Source of the DNA: Variovorax sp. UMC13
GTDB taxonomy: Bacteria > Pseudomonadota > Gammaproteobacteria > Burkholderiales > Burkholderiaceae_C
NCBI RefSeq assembly: GCF_014170375.1
Contig: NZ_LZZW01000036.1
Location: 186,001 to 250,000, forward strand
DNA length: 64,000 nt
Direction: 5' to 3'
Part shown: positions 17,399 through 26,467 of the stretch, in pieces
Position numbering within the stretch: the first letter of the stretch is position 1
Layout of the letters: each line of letters begins with the position of its first letter
Notes under the pieces: model-generated
The model's input: the letters and a program-made list of their open reading frames with translations, nothing else
Database searches by the model: none
What the model was told of the DNA's origin: nothing
Made by a program: the position numbers and the translations under genes

Positions 17399-18174
17399 TG
17401 GCGCAGCACATCGCGCGCAAGCGCTTCGGCCAGCACTTCCTGTCCGACGGCGGCATCATCGACGCGATCGTGGACGGCATCGCGCCCCAGCCCGGCGACG
17501 CGATGGTCGAGATCGGCCCGGGCCTGGCGGCGCTCACCCAGCCGCTGGTCGAGCGCCTCGGCCACCTGACCGTGATCGAGCTCGACCGCGACCTGGCGGC
17601 GCGCCTGCGCGGGCACGGCCAGCTCGAGGTGATCGAATCCGACGTGCTCAAGGTCGACTTCGCCGCGCTGGCCGCGCGCCTGGCGGGCCCCGAACACAAG
17701 CCGCTGCGCGTGGTGGGCAACCTGCCCTACAACATCTCGACGCCGATCCTGTTCCACCTGCTGGGCTTCGCCCACCTGATCGCCGACCAGCATTTCATGC
17801 TGCAGAAGGAAGTGATCGACCGCATGGTGGCGCGGCCCGCCACCTCCGACTACAGCCGCCTGAGCGTGATGCTGCAGTGGCGCTACGCGATGGAGAACTT
17901 CCTGTTCGTGCCGCCCCAGAGTTTCGAGCCGCCGCCGCGCGTCGACAGCGCCGTGGTGCGCATGGTGCCGCTGGCGCAGCCGCCGGCCGTCGATGCGGCG
18001 CGCCTGGGCGAGATCGTGCAGGTGGCCTTCAGCCAGCGCCGCAAGATCCTGCGCCACACGCTGGGGCGCTGGCTCGACGAGCATGGCTTCGGCGGCAGCT
18101 TCGATGCCCAGCGCCGGGCCGAAGAGGTGCCGGTGGCCGAATACGTCGCGCTGGCCCAGGCCGTGCCGCCCTGA
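17398..18174 (+). CDS. rsmA: 16S rRNA m6,6A dimethyltransferase RsmA
   Basis: Dimethylates A1518 and A1519 in helix 45 of 16S rRNA, a late checkpoint of small-subunit assembly. The 258-residue enzyme has FGQHFL at 10-15, SAM motif VEIGPGLAALT at 37-47 and catalytic NLPYNIS at 108-114; the C-terminal helical domain has FSQRRKILRHTL. pdxA, which often lies between surA and ksgA/rsmA, is absent. A strong terminator closes the operon. Confidence 0.95.
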   Translation: MAQHIARKRFGQHFLSDGGIIDAIVDGIAPQPGDAMVEIGPGLAALTQPLVERLGHLTVIELDRDLAARLRGHGQLEVIESDVLKVDFAALAARLAGPEHKPLRVVGNLPYNISTPILFHLLGFAHLIADQHFMLQKEVIDRMVARPATSDYSRLSVMLQWRYAMENFLFVPPQSFEPPPRVDSAVVRMVPLAQPPAVDAARLGEIVQVAFSQRRKILRHTLGRWLDEHGFGGSFDAQRRAEEVPVAEYVALAQAVPP

Positions 18175-18193
18175 GCGGCGCGCCCGCCCAAAC

Positions 18194-18222
18194 AAAAAGC
18201 CCGTCGACGACGGGCTTTTTTT
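18194..18222. terminator. intrinsic terminator of the lptD-surA-rsmA operon
   Basis: AAAAAGCCCGTCG pairs with CGACGGGCTTTTT, followed by further T residues. The A-run on the other side lets it also act on the minus-strand transcript from the barstar side. Confidence 0.85.
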
Positions 18223-18243
18223 AGGGTCGCGGGACGCTGGCGC

Positions 18244-18333
18244 TCAGGCGGCGGCCAGCCAGTACCCGGCGTTGAAGGGGCTGCTCATGCGCAGGGCCAG
18301 CGGCGAGACGTCGACCAACTTGTCGGTCGGCAT
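18244..18333 (-). CDS. small unknown ORF (29 residues from the first ATG)
   Basis: A short open frame after the barstar gene ending LALRMSSPFNAGYWLAAA. Codon use is strongly GC-rich in third positions from about 18382 down to the stop, so coding seems to begin upstream of the only ATG (18333). No ATG, GTG or TTG exists there in frame, though a purine-rich GAAGGAAG lies near 18395-18388. Either translation starts at a rare codon or the short version is real. I do not recognise the product. Confidence 0.4.
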   Translation of the reverse strand: MPTDKLVDVSPLALRMSSPFNAGYWLAAA

Positions 18334-18405
18334 TTTCTCGGCGGTGGGATCGACCGGCGCGACTTCGATGTCGGCGACCGGCGTGCTTCCTTCAGGAGCC
18401 TCGAC

Positions 18406-18442
18406 AGCCCGTTCTGCTTGGCTGGTGTGTGCAGAACGGGCT
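18406..18442 (-). terminator. hairpin at the barstar stop codon
   Basis: AGCCCGTTCTGC (18442-18431 on the minus strand) pairs perfectly with GCAGAACGGGCT (18417-18406) across a 13-base loop. It includes the barstar stop codon. There is no T-tract. Confidence 0.5.
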
Positions 18443-18941
18443 ACAGAAAAGAATAGAAGCAGCGGAACGGGATCTTGCGGTCACCCCAGTAGTCGGAGGC
18501 ATCGCGGAAGATGTCGAGCAGTTGCTCGCGCGCTTCCTTGTCGAACTTGGCGTTGGCCGGGATCTGCTCGAGCACGATGACGAAACCGGGCTGCGGGCCC
18601 GATTTATGCAAGGGATCGGTCATGCAGTCGTACAGCGCGTCGAAGTTCTTCCCGAAATGCGAGGGGAAGGTGAATTGCTGCGCGATGAGGTCGAGCACGT
18701 CCTGCTTGGTCTGGGCGTTGGCCAGATTGGCATAGAGAAAGTGCTGTCCCGCCGCGTTCGCAGCCTCCTGCAGGTCGTTCACGCGGAAGGCGCGAATCGA
18801 CTGCACGATGTTGGGCCGCACGGCACGAAGGGATAAGGTCATCTCCGCAGGTCTTTCCATGGTTGTCGTCGTCGTCGTCGTCATTTCTTCGGGGCGCAGG
18901 GATGCGCCGCTCCAGTTCAATTCTTTGCTGCTGCTGCTCAT
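18441..18941 (-). CDS. barstar family ribonuclease inhibitor
   Basis: Cytoplasmic inhibitor that should bind and block the barnase-type ribonuclease encoded just upstream. The 166-residue frame has the barstar fold from about residue 45 (SIRAFRVNDLQEAAN, then FGKNFDALYDCMTD and DRKIPFRCF at the end). I use the ATG at 18941 because it overlaps the ribonuclease stop (ATGA), implying coupling. The first 34 residues are not part of the usual fold and include seven consecutive threonines. An internal ATG at 18842 would give a family-sized protein, so the true start is open. Confidence 0.85.
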   Translation of the reverse strand: MSSSSKELNWSGASLRPEEMTTTTTTTMERPAEMTLSLRAVRPNIVQSIRAFRVNDLQEAANAAGQHFLYANLANAQTKQDVLDLIAQQFTFPSHFGKNFDALYDCMTDPLHKSGPQPGFVIVLEQIPANAKFDKEAREQLLDIFRDASDYWGDRKIPFRCFYSFL

Positions 18942-19345
18942 GGCGCAATCCGCCGAAAGCTCGCGTAATGGTCCGCCGTGTACCAGCACGCCGTCGGTGC
19001 CGTCGCGGGCTGGCCGCCGCACACGATGCGTCGCGCGCCCCGGTTGCGCGCGCCCGGCGTGTCGACCGTGTACTCGCGGTAGTGCCCGCGCCGTTCGGAC
19101 GGCAGGAGGCGCTCGCGGTTGCCGAACACCGTGCCGTCCTTGTCGTGCTTGAAGGGGCCACCGTTGAGGATGGCCTGGTAGGTACGCTGGCCTTGTGCCG
19201 GCAGCTCGCCCAGCGCGATCGACGCCTGGGACGGCTGCTGCGGCATCGTGCCTCGGGTATCGCGGGCGTCGGCGCCGGTCGCCAACAGGACCAGCAGCAA
19301 GCCGGCGAGGGCGAATCGGGACGCAGACAACGAGATCGAGGCCAT
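18938..19345 (-). CDS. secreted barnase/RNase Sa-type ribonuclease
   Basis: Small extracellular or periplasmic guanyl-type ribonuclease of the N1/T1/barnase superfamily. From the ATG at 19345 it has 135 residues: a signal peptide (1-27, ending TGADA) and a compact domain. Catalytic residues fit E91 (HYREYTV), R105 or R106 (RGARRIVCGG) and H126 (TADHYASFRRI); C109 and C120 could form a disulfide. An in-frame ATG at 19366 is an alternative; neither has a clear Shine-Dalgarno sequence. The stop overlaps the barstar start, making a toxin-inhibitor pair. Confidence 0.85.
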   Translation of the reverse strand: MASISLSASRFALAGLLLVLLATGADARDTRGTMPQQPSQASIALGELPAQGQRTYQAILNGGPFKHDKDGTVFGNRERLLPSERRGHYREYTVDTPGARNRGARRIVCGGQPATAPTACWYTADHYASFRRIAP

Positions 19346-19403
19346 GGATGGAACAGCGGCCGCCATGGGGCGCCACAAGCAAAAAGGGCGGGGGCCGAAA
19401 CGG

Positions 19404-19425
19404 GGGTCAACCTTGGGGTTAACCC
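19404..19425. promoter_or_regulatory. inverted repeat upstream of the ribonuclease gene
   Basis: GGGTCAACC, spacer TTGG, GGTTAACCC: nine-base arms with one mismatch, 59-80 bases before the proposed ATG. It could be an operator. No regulator gene is adjacent. Confidence 0.3.
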
Positions 19426-19470
19426 GCGAATTCAAGCTTGCCAGTGTGCACCAGGGATGCACAAATAGCA

Positions 19471-19499
19471 AGCGCCTGCTCAATATTTGAGCAGGCGCT
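19471..19499. terminator. perfect 13-bp hairpin between maeB and the ribonuclease gene
   Basis: AGCGCCTGCTCAA, loop TAT, TTGAGCAGGCGCT. It lies 50 bases past the maeB stop. It lacks a strong T-tract, so termination is likely but not certain. The remaining bases between 19346 and 19548 contain no gene. Confidence 0.6.
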
Positions 19500-19548
19500 C
19501 GGCCCCGGTGCGGGGCAGCGAAGTTAGCGGCCGCTATCGCGGTGGCGC

Positions 19549-21906
<2,358 letters not shown>

Positions 21907-22078
21907 GACTGCGTGCTCCGGCTGTCGCTGGCGCGTGGAATGACGCGTCCGCGACACTGTTGTAGGGGGCGCGATTGTAGACCTGCGCCCCGGCGAGGCC
22001 GGCCGAATGGGCCGCTGCCGCGTGGTGCGACTGTGGCAGTATCCTCCCGGCTCAAGACAACCTTGAAGAGGAGTGACC

Positions 22079-23128
22079 ATGGCACTGATGGATTTCATCA
22101 AGAAGCAGTTCATAGACATCATCCAGTGGACCGAGACCGGCGATGGCACGCTGGCCTGGCGGTTCCCGATGCGTGACATGGAAATCCAGAACGGCGGCTC
22201 GCTCACCGTGCGCGAGTCGCAGGTGGCGGTCTTCGTCAACGAGGGCAAGGTGGCCGACGTGTTCGGCCCCGGAATGTACAAGCTCACGACGCAGACGCTG
22301 CCCGTGCTCACCTACCTGAAGAACTGGGACAAGCTCTTCGAGTCCCCGTTCAAGAGCGACGTCTACTTCTTTAGCACCCGCCAGCAGGTCGACCAGAAGT
22401 GGGGCACGCCCCAGCCGATCACGATCCGCGACAAGGACTTCGGCGCGGTGCGCCTGCGCGCCTTCGGCAACTACAGCTTCCGCGTCGGCGACGCCAAGCT
22501 GTTCCACACCGAGATCTCGGGCACGCGCGACACCTACACCGTGGCCGACCTCGACGGCCAGCTGCGCGGCCTGGTGCTGCAGAACATCAGCAACGCGATC
22601 GCTTCGAGCGGCGTGCCCTTCCTCGACCTCGCGGCCAACCAGATCGAGTTCGCCAAGGCGCTCGCGACCCAGCTCCAGCCCGAGTTCGCCAAGATCGGCA
22701 TCCAGCTCGAGAACATCACGGTCCAGAACGTCTCGCTGCCCGAAGAGCTGCAGAAGGTGCTCGACCAGAAGATCGGCATGGGCATGGTCGGCAACGACAT
22801 GGGCAAGTTCATGCAGTACCAGACGGCGCAGGCGATCCCCAAGTTCGCCGAAGGCTCGGCCAGCGGCGGTGGCGGCATCGCGGGCGACGCGATGGGCCTG
22901 GGCGCCGGCGTGGCGCTGGGCCAGGTGCTGGCGCAGAACCTGGCGCAGGGCCTGAACCCCAACGCCGCGGCCACGGCCGCCGTGGCCGCCGCCGCGCCGG
23001 TGACCGAGATCAGCGCCAACGACGTGATGGCCACGCTGGAGAAGCTGGGCGATCTCAAGACCAAGGGCATCCTGACGCAAGAAGAGTTCGACGCGAAGAA
23101 GGCCGAGCTCTTGAAGAAGCTGGTCTAA
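22079..23128 (+). CDS. SPFH-domain protein with C-terminal SHOCT
   Basis: First gene of a five-gene operon. The 349-residue protein has an SPFH/band-7 domain of the YdjI/virion-core-like type (about 25-240), a glycine/alanine-rich linker (about 255-310) and a C-terminal SHOCT motif (about 312-349, LEKLGDLKTKGILTQEEFDA). There is no membrane anchor, so it probably binds membranes peripherally as oligomers. GAAGAGGAG at 22065-22073 is a strong ribosome-binding site for the ATG at 22079. Relatives often sit beside zinc-ribbon proteins, as here. The role is unknown; membrane stress is a reasonable guess. Confidence 0.85.
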   Translation: MALMDFIKKQFIDIIQWTETGDGTLAWRFPMRDMEIQNGGSLTVRESQVAVFVNEGKVADVFGPGMYKLTTQTLPVLTYLKNWDKLFESPFKSDVYFFSTRQQVDQKWGTPQPITIRDKDFGAVRLRAFGNYSFRVGDAKLFHTEISGTRDTYTVADLDGQLRGLVLQNISNAIASSGVPFLDLAANQIEFAKALATQLQPEFAKIGIQLENITVQNVSLPEELQKVLDQKIGMGMVGNDMGKFMQYQTAQAIPKFAEGSASGGGGIAGDAMGLGAGVALGQVLAQNLAQGLNPNAAATAAVAAAAPVTEISANDVMATLEKLGDLKTKGILTQEEFDAKKAELLKKLV

Positions 23129-23137
23129 GCGGACCCG

Positions 23138-24625
23138 ATGTCTGAGGAAGCGGGCGCCCAGCGCGCCTACCGTGCGCCCTGCCCTGGCTGCGGCGCACCG
23201 GTCGAATTCAAGTCGGCGCAATCGACCTTCGCCGTCTGCCCCTACTGCCAGAGCACCGTCGTGCGCCAGGGCGACACGCTCGCGCGCATCGGCAAGATGG
23301 CGGAGCTGTTCGACGACTTCAGCCCGCTGCAGCTGTTCGCCGCGGGCCGTCTCCAGAACAAGCCTTTCACGCTGGTCGGGCGGCTGCAGTACAGCTACCC
23401 GGGCGGCCGCTGGACCGAATGGATCGCCGCGCTCGACGGCGAGCGCACCGGCGTCCTGAGCGAGGACAACGGCGCCTTCGTCTTCGCGCTGCCGCACACG
23501 CTGGACCGCGCGGCGCCGGCGCCGACCGACCTGCGCGTCGGCGCGACCACGGCCTTCAACGGCCAGACCTACACCGTCAGCTCCAACGAGCAGGTGGCGC
23601 TGGTGTCGGCGCAGGGCGAACTGCCGCGCCTGCCCGAGCTCGGCAAGACCTTCGCGGTGGTCGAGCTGCGCAGCGACACCGGCGAGGTGCTCAGCCTCGA
23701 CTACGACACGCAGCCGCCGGGCGCCTACCTCGGGCGCGCGGTGCGCCTCGAGGACCTGCAGCTCACCGGCCTGCGCGAGGAATCGGCCAAGGACGAGAAG
23801 GGCCGCAGCTTCAACTGCCCCAACTGCGGCTCGCCGGTGACGGTCAACCTGGCCGACAGCAAGAGCATCACCTGCGGCAACTGCCACAGCATCATCGACC
23901 TGTCGCAGGGCATCGGCGGCGAGCTCAAGCATGCCGAGCAGAACGACCCGGTGCGTCCGCTGATCGCGCTGGGCAGCATCGGCCAGCTGCAGGGCGTAGC
24001 CTGGCAGGTGGTGGGCTTCCAGCACCGCATGGGCGTGGAGCCCGGCGACGACGAGCACTTCGGCTGGAACGAGTACCTGCTCTACAACAAGAAGCGCGGC
24101 TTCAGCTTCCTGGTCGATGCGGAGGACGGCTGGAGCATGGTGGCCCCGACCACCGGCGCGCCCAGCATGGCCGAGAGCGGCAAGAGCGCGAAGTACCTGG
24201 GCAAGAGCTACCAGCAGCAGTACGCCTACAACGCCGAGACCACCTACGTGGCGGGAGAGTTCTACTGGCAGGTCGAGCGCGGGCAGAAGAGCTTCAACCG
24301 CGACTTCGCCAACGGCAGCGCGCTGCTGTCGATGGAGCGCTCGGCCAACGAGCTGACCTGGTCGTCCGGCAGCAAGATGGACAGTTCGGCCGTGGCCTCG
24401 GCCTTCAAGCTCGACGCGCGCAAGGACATGTTCAAGCGCGACGATGCGGCGCCGCTGAGCGCCGCCTCGAGCATGGGCTGCGGCACCATCATCCTGATCA
24501 TCGTGGTGATCTTCATCCTGCTGATCATCCTGAGCACCTGCAGCGGCCGTTCCTCGGGCGGCTCGTCCTCGCGCAGCTCGGGCGGTTCCTACGGCGGCTA
24601 TTCCAGCGGCGGCGGTCACAAATGA
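23138..24625 (+). CDS. double zinc-ribbon DUF4178 membrane protein
   Basis: A 495-residue protein with two Cys4 zinc ribbons, at C15/C18/C34/C37 and C227/C230/C246/C249, each followed by a DUF4178-like beta-rich domain, then one transmembrane helix (about 449-467) and a short Ser/Gly-rich tail. This predicts a large cytoplasmic portion anchored at its C-terminus. It starts 9 bases after the SPFH gene and is certainly co-transcribed. DUF4178 proteins recur beside DUF350 and polyamine-synthase-like genes, but no biochemical function is established. Confidence 0.8.
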   Translation: MSEEAGAQRAYRAPCPGCGAPVEFKSAQSTFAVCPYCQSTVVRQGDTLARIGKMAELFDDFSPLQLFAAGRLQNKPFTLVGRLQYSYPGGRWTEWIAALDGERTGVLSEDNGAFVFALPHTLDRAAPAPTDLRVGATTAFNGQTYTVSSNEQVALVSAQGELPRLPELGKTFAVVELRSDTGEVLSLDYDTQPPGAYLGRAVRLEDLQLTGLREESAKDEKGRSFNCPNCGSPVTVNLADSKSITCGNCHSIIDLSQGIGGELKHAEQNDPVRPLIALGSIGQLQGVAWQVVGFQHRMGVEPGDDEHFGWNEYLLYNKKRGFSFLVDAEDGWSMVAPTTGAPSMAESGKSAKYLGKSYQQQYAYNAETTYVAGEFYWQVERGQKSFNRDFANGSALLSMERSANELTWSSGSKMDSSAVASAFKLDARKDMFKRDDAAPLSAASSMGCGTIILIIVVIFILLIILSTCSGRSSGGSSSRSSGGSYGGYSSGGGHK

Positions 24626-24667
24626 CGCGCGCTGCCTTTTCAAACCTGTTTTCTTCCGGAGGTTCTC

Positions 24668-24895
24668 ATGCTGGGAATTGAATGGCTGCGGCCTGCCGCA
24701 TTTCTGGGTTCGATCCTGTTCGCCTTCATCGGCGTGATCGTGTTCTGGCTCTGCTTCCTCATCATCGACAAGATCACGCCAGTCGACCTGTGGGCCGAGA
24801 TCGTCGAGAAGCAGAACGTCGCGCTCGGCCTGGTGGTCGCGGCCATGAGCCTGGGCGTCTCGCTGATCGTCGCTGCGGCGATCCACGGCGGCTGA
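24668..24895 (+). CDS. DUF350 small membrane protein
   Basis: A 75-residue membrane protein with two hydrophobic spans (about 12-34 and 50-72) separated by a charged loop, IDKITPVDLWAEI. This is one DUF350 unit (the YjfL family of E. coli has two). GGAGG at 24658-24662 precedes the ATG. It sits between the zinc-ribbon and aminopropyltransferase-like genes in the operon. Function is unknown; comparable E. coli genes lie in a PspA-type, glutathionylspermidine-synthase-like neighbourhood. Confidence 0.82.
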   Translation: MLGIEWLRPAAFLGSILFAFIGVIVFWLCFLIIDKITPVDLWAEIVEKQNVALGLVVAAMSLGVSLIVAAAIHGG

Positions 24896-24899
24896 GCCG

Positions 24900-26465
24900 G
24901 TGTCCGTGATGCAGGGCCCGGCCCGGGGCCCTGAGCTCGATGCGGCCGCGGGCCCCCGGCCGGTCGAGATCGCGCTGCTCGCCAGCGTCTTCGTGGTCGC
25001 GGCCTGCGGCCTGGTCTACGAACTCAGCGCGGCCGCGCTCAGTTCCTACCTGCTCGGTGATTCGGTGCTGCAGTTCAGCACCATCATCGGCACCTACCTG
25101 TTCGCCATGGGCGTGGGCTCCTGGCTCTCGCGCTACTTCGAGCGGCAGCTGCCCGCGCACTTCCTGCGCATCGAACTGATGGTCGCGCTGATCGGCGGCG
25201 CGCTGCCGGCGCTGCTGTTCATCGCCAACGCTTACATCCCCGGCGCCTTCCGGCTGCTGCTCTACGGGCTGGTGATCGTGGTCGGCACGCTGGTGGGGCT
25301 GGAGATCCCGCTGGTGATGCGCATCCTCAAGCGCAACGCGGTGCTCAAGGACCTGGTGTCGCAGGTGCTGACCTTCGACTACCTGGGCGCGCTCGCGGTG
25401 TCGGTGGCCTTCCCGCTGATCTTCGTGCCGCAGCTGGGCATGATCCGCACCGGCCTGCTGTTCGGCTTCATGAACGCGGCCGTGGCGCTGTGGGCGCTGT
25501 GGCTGTTCCGGCACGAGCTGCGCCGGCTCGGCGCGCATGTGGTGGCCTGCGTGCTCACGCTCGCGGTGCTGGTCGCGGGCTTCGTCTTCGCCGACCGCAT
25601 CACCACGCTGGCCGAGGACAAGTTCTACCAGGACCACATCGTCTTCAGCGCCACCTCGCCCTACCAGCGCATCGTGGTCACGCGCGGCGGCGCGGGCCAC
25701 CGGCTGTTCCTCAACGGCAACCTGCAGTTCGCCGAGCGCGACGAGTACCGCTACCACGAGGCGCTGGTGCACCCGGTGATGGCCGCGCACGGCGCGCCGA
25801 AGAAGGTGGCCGTGCTGGGCGGCGGCGACGGCATGGCGGTGCGCGAGATCCTCAAGTACCCCTCGGTCGAATCGGTCACGCTGGTCGAGCTCGACCCCAA
25901 CATGACGAAGCTGTTCGCCGAGCACGAGACGCTGGCGGCGCTCAACGGCGGCTCGCTCAAATCGCCCAAGCTCCACATCGTCAACACCGATGCGTTCAAG
26001 TGGCTGCAGGAAGGCGATGACGCGTTCGACGTGATCGTGGTGGACTTTCCGGACCCGACCAACTTCGCCATCGGCAAGCTCTACACCAACTCCTTCTACG
26101 CGCTGCTCGACAAGCGCCTGGCCGCCAGCGGCTACGCGGTGGTGCAGACCACCTCGCCGCTGGTCGCGCGCCAGAGCTTCTGGACCGTGGCGACCACCAT
26201 CGAATCGGTGGGCCTCACGGCCACCCCGTACCACGTGCACGTGCCCAGCTTCGGCGAATGGGGCTTCGTGATCGCCAGCCACCGGCCCTACCGCCGGCCC
26301 GAGGCGCTGCCGGCCGGGCTGCGCTACCTGTCGCTGCCCACCTTGCCGCTGATGTTCGACTTTCCGCTCGACATGGCCCGCGTTCCCGCGGAGGTGAACC
26401 GGCTGTCGAACCAGACGCTGGTCACGACCTACGAGCGCGAGTGGGGCAAGGTCGCGGCGCATTGA
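24900..26465 (+). CDS. membrane-embedded spermidine-synthase-like enzyme
   Basis: A 521-residue protein with six or seven membrane helices (about 22-220) fused to a cytoplasmic aminopropyltransferase-fold domain (about 235-490). The donor-binding loop LGGGDGMA spans 306-313. The site that reads D-x-x-D-P-x-G-P in true spermidine synthases is DFPDPTNF from D382, so the glycine-proline gate is missing and the substrate may differ. The start is GTG at 24900 or ATG at 24909. It follows DUF350 by 4 bases and precedes the FAD oxidoreductase by 2. Confidence 0.85.
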   Translation: MSVMQGPARGPELDAAAGPRPVEIALLASVFVVAACGLVYELSAAALSSYLLGDSVLQFSTIIGTYLFAMGVGSWLSRYFERQLPAHFLRIELMVALIGGALPALLFIANAYIPGAFRLLLYGLVIVVGTLVGLEIPLVMRILKRNAVLKDLVSQVLTFDYLGALAVSVAFPLIFVPQLGMIRTGLLFGFMNAAVALWALWLFRHELRRLGAHVVACVLTLAVLVAGFVFADRITTLAEDKFYQDHIVFSATSPYQRIVVTRGGAGHRLFLNGNLQFAERDEYRYHEALVHPVMAAHGAPKKVAVLGGGDGMAVREILKYPSVESVTLVELDPNMTKLFAEHETLAALNGGSLKSPKLHIVNTDAFKWLQEGDDAFDVIVVDFPDPTNFAIGKLYTNSFYALLDKRLAASGYAVVQTTSPLVARQSFWTVATTIESVGLTATPYHVHVPSFGEWGFVIASHRPYRRPEALPAGLRYLSLPTLPLMFDFPLDMARVPAEVNRLSNQTLVTTYEREWGKVAAH

Positions 26466-26467
26466 CG

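Noticed and set aside
18870..18900. Tandem trinucleotide run taken as a possible repeat array
   Set aside because: It is only seven ACG codons inside the barstar frame; no spacer structure exists, so it is not a CRISPR or satellite array.
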